Shown here: positions 44,057 through 55,115 of the stretch, piece after piece | How the letters are laid out: the number at the start of each line of letters is the position of its first letter | How positions within the stretch are numbered: the stretch's first letter is position 1 | NCBI GenBank assembly: GCA_033032865.1 | Contig: JAWHQI010000028.1 | Coordinates: 11,799,001 to 11,863,000, forward strand | Length of the DNA stretch: 64,000 nt | Direction: 5' to 3' | Origin: Dactylorhiza incarnata | Lineage: Eukaryota > Streptophyta > Magnoliopsida > Asparagales > Orchidaceae | Notes under the pieces: generated by a model | Database searches by the model: none | What the model saw: the letters and a program-made list of their open reading frames with translations, nothing else | Told to the model about the DNA's origin: nothing | Translations under genes and position numbers: made by a program

Positions 44057-46045
44057 TCAGAAGATGGCGCTGTAACTGCTCGGGGCGTCCACTATGACAA
44101 AACGACAGTTCCGGGACTGCCCACCCAGGGTCACATGGAGCCCTACTCCTCCTTCTACTTCCTTCCTCTCCCCCGAAAATCCGAACAGAGGGCCGTCTGA
44201 GGCCAACACCCTTCTGGGTTCCACCTCCATCTTGTCGAATACCTTCTTGAAGATGACATTGACCGAACTCCCGTTGTCCACTAGGATTCGGGAGACGGTG
44301 AAGTTCTCGATCGCCGTCTGGATGACCAGCGCGTCGCAGAACGGGTCCTCGTAGCTCGGCATGTCCTTCTGGGTGAAAATAATTTTTTCGGCCGGGGGTG
44401 GAGCGGTGGATGTTGACGCTACGCTCCGGAGGTAGATGGTATGGAGACTAGCCTTGCGGGTCGCCTCCACCCCTACCCCCCCATGGATCACTCTGATCCC
44501 TCCTCTATTCCCCAGATCTGCTCTATCCTCACACCTTTCCTCCTCCTCCTCTCGAGGTTCCACCTCCACGATCCTTAATGGCTGCTGCTGTGGTGGCGCG
44601 GGCGCTCTGCCCCTCTTCACCTCCAGGAACTCTTGACAGGTGTCCGTTGAGTGGCCTTCCACATCGTGGAAGATGCAATATGGCACCGCCACTTCCCTTG
44701 CCCCGGTCTCTGCTACCCTATTCCTTCTTCTCCTAGCGGCCGCCGTTTCCGCTTCTCCTCCCCTTCCCCTTCCTCTCCCCCGGCCAATTGCCATGGCCTG
44801 TTGAGGTGGGGGAGGTAACTGCATCGGGCCCTGCCTCCACCCCAACTGGGGGGGTCTCCATTGACCTTCGAAACGGTTACCCCTTCCTGGGTCGTAACCC
44901 CTTCCCTGCCCCTGCATTCCTCCACCTTGCGGCCTCCATCCCCCCTCCGGGGCCCGGGGCTCTTCCCTTCTTCTGACCTCTTGCTGCCTCATCTCTGGCT
45001 CACTGAGCTTTGTTAGCCTCTTGGTGAGCTCTGGGTTGGCTTCTTCGCTTGCTACTTCCTCTGCCACCCTCTCCATCAGCTCCTCATAGGAGACGGGGGC
45101 CTTCCTTTTCAACGCCATCTTGAAGAAACTTTCCTTCAACCCGACCGTGAAGGCGAGTTGAAGTGCAAACCCAGGCACCTCCTGAGTGAGCTGCACTTCC
45201 TCCTGGAACTGATCCGCATACTGAGCCAACGTCTCCCTGGACTCCTGCTTCACCGCGAAGAGGGAATCAGCGTCCTTCTTCCTCCTTTTTGAAGTTGAAA
45301 ATCTCAACAAAAAACTTCGGCGAAGGTCCTCGAACGCGTAGATAGAGCCTGCCGGAAGTGAATGAAACCAGTCCCTGGCCTTCTCCTTGAGAGTGACGGC
45401 GAAGAGCCGACACTTGAAGGCATCGGACATCGGCCTGATGGAGACCGAGTCCTCGAAAGACTGCAGATGCTGAACTGGGTCATCTCTGCCATTGTAGTAC
45501 ACTCTATCCCATTCCCCGAATCCCGCTGGAACGGGTGCAGACAACACCAACTCGCAGAAGGGACTTCCCCCTCCTGCCATCTTTTCTCGCTCGGCTCGCG
45601 GACCTAGCTCGCTCGCCAAGCTTGGGATCGCACTCGCGAGGGCGACGCTCGCCTGAACCACCCCGACTGTCGCCGCATCCTCCTGGCGCGCGCTCGCCTG
45701 CGCCACGCTCGCTGGGGCAGAGCTTGTCGGCACCGAACTCGCCGGCGCGGAGCTCGCTAACACCGGGCTCGCCGGACTGGCGAACAGCACTCGCCCTTCC
45801 CTGTCATGTCCTGGTTCAACGGCAACTTCTTTTCCAGCCCTTCCTCCTGGTGCCCTCTCGCCGACTGCTGTTGGGGGGGGGGGGGGGGGCGCCTGAGGTG
45901 TCGGGGTCGCAAACTCACTTCGCAGAGCCGTGATCGTGAACCCCAAGGTGTCGAGCACCTCCTTTCTGAAATCCGCGAACATCCTAGCCATCGCTTCCTG
46001 AGGGGTCTCGCCGAACTCCTCGCCCTGCTCTTCATCTCCAGCCAT
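44057..46045 (-). pseudogene. gag: Tat-B gag-protease (662 residues open, premature stop)
   Basis: I take the ATG at 46045 (MAGDEEQGEEFGE), 56 bases from the LTR. N-terminal Ala/Ser/Pro repeats include a poly-Pro tract from a 17-base G run (45873-45889). Gag core is WDRVYYNGRDDPVQHLQSFED to RRSFLLRFSTSKRRKKD, followed by an Arg/Gly-rich region with GRGRGRGRGG; no canonical CCHC, though FHDVEGHSTDTCQEF is the family's equivalent block. Protease has ILVDNGSSVNVIF (catalytic DNGS). The stop at 44057 separates protease from reverse transcriptase. Confidence 0.9.
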
Positions 46046-46079
46046 AACTCTTCTCTGGGACTTTCTTGAACCAGCCACG

Positions 46080-46098
46080 CTCCACGCTCACCGCACCA
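46080..46098 (-). other. Tat-B primer-binding site (tRNA-Phe)
   Basis: Plus-strand TCCACGCTCACCGCACCA is an 18-base identity to the 3' end of plant cytosolic tRNA-Phe(GAA) plus CCA. It lies three bases from the 5' LTR, with the minus strand as the binding site. Confidence 0.85.
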
Positions 46099-46101
46099 AA
46101 A

Positions 46102-46942
46102 TGTTGAGACCGATTTCTCGGTCTCTAGTGGAGCTCGGGGCCCTCACCGAAATGAGGGGCAGCTGCACCAAAATGTTGAGACCGATTTCTCGGTCTCTAG
46201 TGGAGCTCGGGGCCCTCACCGAAATGAGGGGCAGCTAGCCCTTACCGGTCCCTCAGGAGAGGTAAGGCCGACGATTCGAGCAAAGAACAAAGACCCTAGT
46301 CTCAGCGAGGAGGTCCCTCCACTAACCCGGAAGATCGTTGAGCGCTTCCCCTCCCAAGCCAAAGCTAAGACTCGGGCACCTTGGAGAGCTAGGGAGCCCA
46401 AACCAAAGCGACCTAGGGAGAGAAAAGCTCAAATATAATGAACCGCCTTCTTCCAAGGTGCCCATTAAGGTCTATTTATAGGTTTTGGTTTTGCGGTCTG
46501 CAGATAACAGGATTCCGTCTTCAGATTTGACTATCTGCACCCCGAGTGGGTCTGCTAACAGCCAAGTTCCGCTGTTTGGAGAGGCTAAGAGCAGACCACC
46601 GAGGGTAAAATGGTAAGTTGATCCTAATGACATATGGGTAAGGGGTTGCAAGAGCCCCACTGTTGGAGTTCTCGCCGGCCTTCTCGCAGATCCTGCCCGC
46701 GGAAGGAGCTCTCGCGAATACTGCCCGCGGCATCTCCTTCGGAGGGTCGTTTTGCGAGAACCCTGCTGAAGGAGCTCTCGCGAGGACGAGGGTCCGCTGA
46801 CGAGGTTCTCGCGAGGACCGCGTTGGCCCATTTTGGTGGTCTGCCGAGGTCTCATTGGCTGGGGGTCGATCTCGGCGAGGCCCAGATCTCGTCACTCCCG
46901 TCTCGCTCGATTTCCCTGCCTGGCAAATATCGGGGTTGTACA
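46102..46942 (-). repeat. Tat-B 5' LTR (841 bp, with 72-bp tandem duplication)
   Basis: Same ends and same 72-base duplication (second copy from 46174) as the 3' LTR, so the duplication predates this insertion. Confidence 0.95.
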
Positions 46943-46947
46943 ATTCT

Positions 46948-47766
46948 CCCCCTTCTGGTATTATCAAAAGAGGGTGGAGAGAAGGGAAAGAGCATGACAT
47001 GCGTTTATGACTTAGTGATACTAAATGGAGTTTGAATTACTTAGTTATTCTCCCCCTTTTGTAGGAGGTGTGAAGTAAGAATGAAGTATTATTCGATAAG
47101 TAACCAATACTACTTGTTGGGTAAGAAAATATTCATGATCGAGCGTACGACATACCATAGAAAGGATAGTGGAAATCATTATTCAAGAGAAATAAACATC
47201 TTTATAGGAGTTTGAAGCAAAGTAAATAAGTAAGAGTTTTGTTTTAATAGAAAATAGATGTTTTAGCAATTTAAGGCCAAGAACACAATATCATTTGTTA
47301 TCAAAATATTTGTTTAGAAAATAAGCAAGAGTGAGTATTCAAGGCGTAACTGAAGATAAGTGCAAATGTAATAAACATCCTTCTTGAAATTTGCAATCAT
47401 AGAAAATAAATAAGAATGGTAGTTTTTGAAATAAGATTTTGTGATTTTGGAATACAAGATATGCTTTTGGTAAAAAATAATAATTTAAGCATAATTTTAA
47501 TTTATCAAGACCAGATCGAAAACTACAATGTGTTAAATTCACAATTCAAGTATACTTATACATTGTAGAGATCATGCAAAGTTATCTGGGGCATTTACTA
47601 AAATTGTAGAAAAGACATGTAAATATACTTGAAAGTCCAATACTCATGAGTAGAAGGTTTATAAGAGATAATGATGTGTACAAGTAGTATTTTTTATAAG
47701 AGTATACATATGATTAAATCAAAACACATGACATGTATAATGGAATAAACGCAAGGAAAAAACCAA
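46948..47766 (-). other. AT-rich SIRE-C internal remnant, no gene
   Basis: The host of Tat-B continues here, with further CTCCCCCTTCT/CTCCCCCTTTT words (46948, 47050). The remainder to 47766 is AT-rich with no coding signal. The join to the gypsy fragment near 47767 is not sharply defined. Confidence 0.45.
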
Positions 47767-47847
47767 TGGCGGAATCGACAAAGGAGTTTATTTGTGGCAG
47801 GGTATAACAATCTTTTGGGCACGTCTTGTTGAGCATGGTAAAGTCAA
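47767..47847 (-). pseudogene. Gypsy reverse transcriptase fragment, distal part
   Basis: The minus strand encodes VDFTMLNKTCPKDCYTLPQI, a gypsy RT core motif, continuing directly from the fragment ending at 50925 on the other side of the insertion. Confidence 0.8.
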
Positions 47848-47852
47848 CACAC

Positions 47853-48278
47853 TGTTAGAAAGGGGTGCGGCCCTGCCCACCTCAAGGAAGTATCCAGGCG
47901 GACCTACCTTCAACCCCTAGCCAAGGGCTGCAGCCCAACCAAGCCCAACCCCTCTCCTCCCCTGATCCCAGGAAGGCGGGTTGTTGAGGTCATCTCCCGG
48001 GATTCGATCCCATGACCTCCTTGATAAGAAGCTCTTAACACAGCCCTCATCACCCAACTGCGCTGCAGCGTAGCTGGGTGATGAGGGTTGTGTTAAGAGC
48101 TTCTTATCAAGGAGGTCATGGGATCGAATCCCGGGAGATGACCTCAACAACCCGCCTTCCTGGGATCAGGGGAGGAGAGGGGTTGGGCTTGGTTGGGCTG
48201 CAGCCCTTGGCTAGGGGTTGAAGGTAGGTCCGCCTGGATACTTCCTTGAGGTGGGCAGGGCCGCACCCCTTTCTAACA
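47853..48278. repeat. 426-bp near-perfect palindrome with tRNA-like arms
   Basis: Two 213-base arms in inverted orientation, symmetric about CGCTG/CAGCG (48061-48070). In the right arm TAGCTGGGTGATG (48071-48083) resembles a Pol III A box and GGGATCGAATCCC (48120-48132) a B box with one mismatch, spaced as in a tRNA. A transcript would fold into one long hairpin. Confidence 0.85.
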
Positions 48279-48284
48279 AAAACC

Positions 48285-48389
48285 GGTGCGGCCCTGCCCA
48301 CCTCAAGGAAGTATCCAGGCGGACCTACCTTCAACCCCTAGCCAAGGGCTGCAGCCCAACCAAGCCCAACCCCTCTCCTCCCCTGATCC
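48285..48389. repeat. Partial left arm of the second palindrome copy
   Basis: About 105 bases identical in kind to 47864-47968, ending CCTGATCC where copia sequence begins. Confidence 0.85.
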
Positions 48390-50671
48390 TTCCGAAGCTT
48401 CATAGCCTTCTCCAGAGGTGTGGAAGTGCACTTCCCTTCCTTCATGCCGAACCGCTCCACGATCCGCTCCGCATATCCGGCTTGGGTCACCAGCACTCCA
48501 CCTTCCTTCCTCTGCACCTCAAGTCCAAGGAAATGGTGAAGCTCACCTAAGTCCTTCATCTCGAACCTGATAGATAGCTCGGCCCGAAGCTGCGCTACCT
48601 CCTCCTTCGAGTTCCCCATTACGATCATATCGTCAACGTATAGCAGCACGATGACCTGAAGCTCCCCGCTCTTCTTGACGAACAAGCTCGAGTCTGAGTC
48701 TGAAGCAACAAATCCACAGAATAGGAGATATTCTGCGATCTTCCCGTACCACGCCCTCGGCGCTTGCTTCAACCCATACAGGGCCTTCTTCAGCTTGCAG
48801 ACATGCTCCGGAAAATCTTCAGACACAAAACCTGGTGGCTGGACCATGAAGATGTCCTTGTCAATCTCGCCGTACAAGAAAGCGTTCTTGACGTCGAGCT
48901 GCCAAATCTCCCATCCACTGAACGCCGCCAAGGCAATGATGAACCGAACTGAAGTCATTTTTGCCACCGGACTGAATGTCTCATCATAATCTTCACCGTA
49001 TTGCTGCGAGAACCCCCGAGCTACAAGACGAGCCTTGTACCGCTCGATACTGCCGTCAGCTTTCTTCTTCAGCTTGTAGACCCACTTGCATGTCACAGGA
49101 GCAATGCCCTTAGGCTTGGGCACAAGAGACCAGGTCTCATTCTTCTCGAGAGCTGCCATCTCTTCTTGCATCGCAACATCCCACTCCTTCACGCCTTTGG
49201 CCTTCTCAAAGCTCGACGGCTCCCTCTCATCCAAGGGACCAGCGAAGAAACATGAGACAAAGCTCACTGCGTTTCCTCCTGTATAGCGATCAGGGGCGAT
49301 GATAGATCGCTTCGATCTCCTCAGCTCCTTCCCCTGAACCGCTTCATCTCCAGCTGCTTCTTCCCTAGCTCCCCTTCCAGACGTGCTAGGAGCATTGCTC
49401 CCCCTGCTCCCTGAACCAGAAGCCCCCGTCTCGGAACTAGAAGGAGATGGACCACCTGGTGACACAGGTAGCTCCACCTGAAGATTTTCCACAGCTTTCT
49501 CTGGCATCTCCACCCTGCTCTCTGGTAACTCCACATCAGAAGACCCCTTGTAAGATGTCACCTCATCGAACACGACGTCGCGAGATACAACAAATCTCCG
49601 CGTGTCCGGGTCCATGCACTTCCACCCTTTCTTCCGCTCATCGTATCCCACGAAGACTAGCTTCCTTGCTTTCGCATCTAGCTTCGTCCGAAGAGCATCT
49701 GGAACATGCACGTAGCAGGTGGAACCAAACACCCTAAGGTGTGCCACACTTGGCTTCTCCTTGAACATCATCTCATGTGGAGTCAGCATGTTGATGGGGC
49801 TCAAAGGCATCCTGTTGATGACGTAGGCAGCACAAGACATTCCCTCCGCCCAGAAGGACTTTGGGATACTCTTGGCATGCAGCCAACACTTGCAGGTTTC
49901 CGTCAGATGACGGATCTTCCGCTCTGCAACTCCGTTCTGTTGTGGAGTATGAGCACAAGTGAGCTCCCTCCGGATGCCCGCCTTCCTGCAGAAACTGGAG
50001 AACTCAGCAGAGGTGAACTCCCCTCCGTTGTCCGTCCTCAGCTTCTTGATCCGCAGATTCAGCCGACCCTCCACGAGCTCCTTGAACTCCACAAACTTGG
50101 CAAACGCCTCCGCCTTCTCCTTCAGGAAATAAACCCAGACATATCTGGTGTAATCATCGATCAACACCAGCATATATCTGCTGCCTCCGAGGCTTGGGGT
50201 AGCAGTAGGTCCCATCAAGTCACCGTGGATGCACTCCAACGGCACACAACTCCTTGTCTGCGACTTGTCAAACGGTAGTCGATGAGACTTGCCGAACTGA
50301 CATCCCGCACAAACATGACCTTCTCTGTAGGAAGATAGACTTGGCAGGCCCTTGACCAGACCTCTCACCGCCATAGCTTTCAGCTTGTCCATACCTACGT
50401 GCCCCAACCTCTCATGCCATATAACGGCACCATCATTCGTCTTCATCTTGTCAACGTAGGAACTCGTCGACAAAACGAACAAGTCCTTCGCCCTTCTCCC
50501 GACATGGACGACCTCGGCCTTCACGGCCTCTACATTTCGTAGAAATTTCACTTCTGTCGGGCCGAACAGAACGTGATACCCAGCGTCAACAGCGTTGGTC
50601 ACGGAGAAGAGGTTTTTCTTCATTCCGGGCACATGATAGACACTCTTCAAAGTAAGTGGCCCTCTATCACT
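48390..50671 (-). pseudogene. Captured copia pol fragment (integrase and reverse transcriptase), no stops
   Basis: Minus-strand coding sequence open for about 760 codons between two exact junctions with palindrome sequence. It contains the pre-integrase zinc motif (WHERLGHVG...CAGCQFGK), integrase D, D, E in HGDLMGP, RTDNGGEF and NGVAERKIR, and reverse transcriptase with QLDVKNAFLYG and YVDDMIV. Protease, gag, RNase H and LTRs are missing. The codon use is more G/C-rich than SIRE-B. It is a different copia lineage from the SIRE elements. The C-terminal 15 or so codons of the longest ORF come from the palindrome. Confidence 0.88.
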
Positions 50672-50919
50672 GCTCTTAACACAGCCCTCATCACCCAGCT
50701 ACGCTGCAGCGCAGTTGGGTGATGAGGGTTGTGTTAAGAGCTTCTTATCAAGGAGGTCATGGGATCGAATCCCGGGAGATGACCTCAACAACCCGCCTTC
50801 CTGGGATCAGGGGAGGAGAGGGGTTGGGCTTGGTTGGGCTGCAGCCCTTGGCTAGGGGTTGAAGGTAGGTCCGCCTGGATACTTCCTTGAGGTGGGCAGG
50901 GCCGCACCCCTTTCTAACA
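50672..50919. repeat. Rest of the second palindrome copy
   Basis: Starts at GCTCTTAACACAG in the left arm, passes the centre CGCTG/CAGCG (50702-50711), and holds a full right arm ending TTTCTAACA. Confidence 0.85.
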
Positions 50920-50924
50920 CACAC

Positions 50925-51300
50925 ATCCTCCATTTATTGTTGGCCTTTCAGACCACCACAATGTTGGAGATCCATTACGGGTACTGAATTTCTTTGACAA
51001 AGTTTGCTTTGAGTTGCTTGGAAACTTCTTCTTGAATTGGTTCATCGAGCGTTGTGGCCACTACTCGCTTTTTCTGCTTCACCAGTCTGAAGTCAGGACT
51101 GATGTTGAGATGGTGACAAGCAGTATAAGGGCTTATCCCGATCATGTTCGAGGCTGACCAAGCAAAGATATCAATGTTATGTAGGAGGCATTGAATCAAT
51201 AATCTCTTCTCTTCTTTTTTTATCTCTGCATTGATGGAGATGGTCCTGTACTCGTTCCCTCCGGGGACTTGGATTATTGTACTTCCTGGGAGGCTTCAAG
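50925..51300 (-). pseudogene. Gypsy pol fragment, proximal part (linker and reverse transcriptase start)
   Basis: The minus strand reads INAEIKKEEKRLLIQCLLHN, then IDIFAWSASNMIGISPYTAC, LVKQKKRVVATTLDEPIQEE and FVKEIQYP followed by a stop and WISNIVVV, the usual Tat/Athila order upstream of RT. It has in-frame stops and is continued at 47767-47847. Confidence 0.82.
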
Positions 51301-51498
51301 ATGGGCTCCATTCGCCACTACTCTTAATCCCACGGGGAGACTTGTGATCTCTTCACGGGTATCTGCCTGACTCGAGGGGGTATCATCACGTAACCACCTA
51401 ACATGAGGGGAGGGGGTATCCGCGCTTTCCAGTCCATCTAGTGAAGTTCCTTGTAGACTCTACTGCTTTTTTCCCGCACATTGAAGGATTTCTTCAGT
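51301..51498 (-). other. Short unassigned internal segment of the truncated gypsy element
   Basis: No gene or clear primer-binding site is visible between the pol fragment and the LTR-like sequence. Gag must have been deleted. Confidence 0.4.
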
Positions 51499-52208
51499 TG
51501 TTGATGCCAAAATTACCACCAACTTTCCACACTTAGTGACTTATTGAGAAGGTAGCGAGGGAATCAGAAATGACAAGCAATCAGTTACTAGCCTATAGAG
51601 ACCGAGCGAAGAGAATGCGAAAAAGTAGAGTTGTCATTGTCAGCGGCGGACACCAGACTTATCGGCAACGATGATTACCACTAGATATGGGTAATGTTAT
51701 TCCACAAAGGTAGTTGTTACAAGCTATTACAAGGCATAAAAAATGAAAGACAACTGATGGACTAAACTTATAACTACACCTACTGTGGGGTAGGTTCTGG
51801 CTCAAGTTTTCTTCGCCCCTCCAAGCACCCATGGCCCCATATTTATATATGAGGGTAGCCTGCCCATATGATTGGGAGCATTTAATGTTGTATTGAATGC
51901 TCAACTATTAGGAGTATATGAGATGTCAGGTAGGGAAGAGGGAGAAAGAGGTCATGCAAATACATGTTGTAACCGCACTAGCTAAGGAGGGTGAGCGAAG
52001 CTTGGGTGGACTCTGACGTTGTCCTCCTTGGGTCCTTCGGGATGGCGGTTGGTTGGGACCGGTCGTATGGTTTTGCCAAATGTGATCACGCATATCCCTG
52101 AGGCCGAGGAGGGCGTGACTACCGGATGGGTAACCACCCATGCTTTTGAGTGTCTGCAACGTACTCCAACTCTAGATGCAGTTGCGGTCGCAGGATTCTG
52201 GGTTAACA
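51499..52208 (-). repeat. Probable LTR of the truncated gypsy element (710 bp)
   Basis: Starts TGTTGATGCC and ends GGGTTAACA. A minus-strand TATA box (TATATAAATATGG, about 51837-51850) fits a promoter for the pol fragment to its left. The right edge cuts the hAT transposase sequence precisely, supporting an insertion boundary. No second copy is available. Confidence 0.5.
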
Positions 52209-53850
52209 TAAAGCACTTTTATAATCATCAAGTACTCTTCCTCCAACACTAAAAGCCGATTCAGAATCCACAGCTGTGATGGCTATTGTGAGGATATCTT
52301 TTGTCAGATAGCTTCATATATTCATTGAATAAATTTTCCACGATTCTAAGACATCAAACTTATCTCTACTCTCAAGTGGAGGTTGTACAAGTGATTCCTC
52401 TAAATATATTTTAAGTTCATTTTTAAGAGGTCGCACAGACGAAGTAGAACTCAAGAAATCATCAAAGCCCATGACAATAAAGTTTGTGATACATTGTGGT
52501 TGTGTTGTTGCACTTGAATGTCCCATGACTCCAACACTAGTTGAAGAGGATGTTTATCAACTGATTAATGAAATATTAGGCCTTGTCCCACTGCTAATAC
52601 AATAATTGGAAAAAATTTCAAATATGTTGTCTTTTACCATATTCACTTTTGAACTGCCTCATTATTATTGTACAATTTATTGAAAGCATAAGTAATAAAT
52701 AATAATTTACGTCGGGGATCAAGTGCAATGTCAAGAGACATGATTAAGTTGCAATCACTATAATATTTGTCACATCATGCCATGTACAAACTCATCTTCA
52801 GATGTCGAGGATTTGTCCAACACTTTTTAATAGCAATTAATGCAGACAAAAATAAATTGCATGTTGGATAAGAAGGTACTGAAAAATAGTTTTGTTGTTG
52901 ATTCAAAGACTTCTAAAATATTCTTTATTTTAACAAAATCGTTGCCAAATTTCTTCAAGAAAGTCCCACACCAAATCTTTATCCTTTCTAAAGAAATCAT
53001 GAATGACATATCTATAATGAAGCGCGCTATCAACCATGTAATAAGTATTAATAATTTTAATAAATATCCAATAAACAACAATACATAAATAACTAATAGA
53101 TTTAATAAATATGCAGCAATCATTAGTGAGACCAACTCTATCCACCCTTTTAAGAAACTTCAAGAGATTGTCTCTCTTGATTTCATACAATTTCATGCAT
53201 TTATTCTTCATTGTATGCCTTAAAATTTTTATATGATTGGGATTGAGAGCTTTACAGTATACATTGAAATAAGACTGCTCAACAATTGAGAATGATAGTT
53301 CGACAGTAATAATAAATTTGGCTGGAAGTTATCTTATGCTAACTGAATCATAAGATCCAGATACACAAATGGGTGACATATGAATATCATCTTCTACCAT
53401 ATTTACTCTCTCTTGATTGAACAAGGTTTGATTCTTCCTAACTTGTATAAGCTTATAACAAGTTTTTGATATGCCTAGCACAGTTTGAAGTGGATCCAGG
53501 TCATTGATACTTATATGTTTTGAAATAATGTTTGCATTGCCATTTGGAAACAATATTCCCACTTCGATCCTTCATTTTCTCAACTTCGAAGTGCTCCCAA
53601 ACTTTTTCTTTTCTTTTTTCTTTGTTTCCCTTCTCACATTCAGTAAATTATTGACCTAATGAAGGTTCAGTGGGAGTAGTAGTTGGAGTGGGTCAAGTTG
53701 AGATGGGTGTTAGTTCTTCATTTCTTATATTAAGATCAGTAATGATGACCCGTGTGTTGGGAATTATCACTTCATTGTTCTCCATTGGTGAGGATGATGA
53801 TCCACTATAATTCTCTATTGAATTGATATCATTCATTTTTGAATAAGCAA
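52209..53850 (-). pseudogene. hAT-superfamily transposase, heavily degraded
   Basis: The minus strand starts near 53838 (MNDINSIENYSGSSSSPM) and has a BED-type zinc finger remnant (WEHFEVEKMKDRSGN, WQCKHYFK...HIK) near 53560-53440. The middle is broken by many stops. The C-terminal hAT dimerisation domain is recognisable at 52530-52230 (ELKIYLEESLVQPP, FDVLESWK, then ITAVDSESAFSVGGRVLDDY). Frameshifts and stops are numerous. It ends at the LTR-like insertion at 52208. Confidence 0.75.
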
Positions 53851-55115
53851 GATGTAACATTAAATTTATAAAGATATGATGTTTACCAAATAAAATGCAA
53901 TCAACAAATAATACAAACAATCTTTCATCAGTGTTTTACCTTAATTTTCGGAGGTCTATGCCCAATATAAAAAATATATACAAATGACTTTGCTTTATAC
54001 GTTACTGCAAAAAAAAGATTGGGAGATTATAATCCAACTACAATCAAATTAAGAATCAAGTCGATAAAGACATCCAGATAAAAATTTTTTAACTATAATA
54101 TCATTCAACATACAACCCACATGTTTAAGGAGGATTTCATTCAGCCCACTTAAAATGGAGATCGTTTAACAACACGAATCTGCAAGTAATACAAGTTCGA
54201 TAAAGATAGAATACAATCTGCTCTATGCAAAACCTCCAAAATGCATATAAAAATAGGAAACTGAGTAGTAAAAAATTGGTTGAGCAAGAGCAAAGAAGAA
54301 AATCAAATTAGAAATTGAAGAACAATGTATATTTCGAAGAAGAAATAAACACAATATCAAAGCCGAAATAAAGTCATATCCAAACTCCAGAGCAAGAAAA
54401 AAGGGCCTATCCTCCGATAATTTTGAAGAAAAAAGGGGAAGAAAATATAACCTTCAACAAGCGATCGATGCGTCGATGCCCTAGAGGTAGAAGTTGAATA
54501 GCCTCACAAATGTATGCTACATCTAATACAACTGGGTAATAAAGGGAAAAAGCAAGCTCACCCTTTGACAAATGGGAAGTTTGGAACCGCTCAGATCGAC
54601 GCGTTCGATGAGGATACGGGCATCAGGTCTTTGACGCTCTGCTGGATTTAGGCTCTTCCGTTGGATTTGGAAGCCTAGAAACGCAGAACGGAAAAGGCAG
54701 AGCTGCAGAAAGCAAAAAGTTTGAAGAATGAAGACTGAACTCTGAGGAGTCGTGTTTGCACGTGAGCAAGAAATCATGAATGCAGAATGGGACAAACGAC
54801 AATGCACGCGTTACCACTATTTTGATTTTTGAGGGACAACAATTAATTAAGGCGCAGACCGCAGAGGCGATAGAGCAGAATTGGAATGTGGAGTTTTTCC
54901 ATATTGGAAAGCTAAAGGGACATACATCATTTAATAAAAAATTGAAACAATAATTAATCGAGCTGTCTCGAATCAATAATCGAGCGGCTCGTATGTGTCA
55001 CGAAATTGATTTCGAGCCAATTTGATCCGGATCATTTTAATTCAATTTCGATTCCATCAAAATTTTGAGCGATTTTCGAGCAAATAACGAGTTTCGACTA
55101 TTATGCTCAGCCTTA
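53851..55115 (-). mobile_element. hAT element 5' noncoding region and possible terminus
   Basis: AT-rich. Near 54955-55112 the sequence has the repeated CGAGC/GCTCG words typical of hAT ends, and the minus strand begins AAGGCTGAGCATAATAG near 55114, which resembles a hAT terminal inverted repeat. The opposite terminus was not found. Confidence 0.4.

Larger units (their letters stand above)
34319..46942 (-). mobile_element. Tat-B: nearly complete Tat-lineage Ty3/gypsy element with two antisense genes
   Basis: Two 841-base LTRs and the TSD ATTCT (34314-34318, 46943-46947) delimit 12.6 kb. On the minus strand: 5' LTR, tRNA-Phe primer-binding site, gag-protease, reverse transcriptase, RNase H, a second (archaeal-type) RNase H, integrase. 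The second RNase H is the known hallmark of the Tat lineage. Between pol and the 3' LTR lie a 96-base satellite and two plus-strand genes with introns. I count about ten LTR differences (about 1.2%). Gag-pol has several stops and frameshifts, while the antisense genes are intact. Confidence 0.96.
47853..50919. mobile_element. Composite palindromic insertion carrying a copia pol fragment
   Basis: Flanked by CACAC (47848-47852 and 50920-50924); removing the unit restores the RT reading frame across KWRMCVDFT, so it inserted as one piece. Outer ends are TGTTAGAAAGG and CCTTTCTAACA. It comprises a complete 426-base palindrome, then a second copy of the same palindrome in which about 70 bases of the left arm are replaced by 2.28 kb of copia pol. 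Class is uncertain: the arms are tRNA-like as in SINEs, but the TG..CA ends and 5-base duplication fit LTR-type integration. Confidence 0.7.

Noticed and set aside
48071..48140. Possible tRNA gene (A and B boxes)
   Set aside because: The surrounding sequence does not form acceptor or anticodon stems, and the segment lies in repeated palindrome arms. It is tRNA-derived at most.
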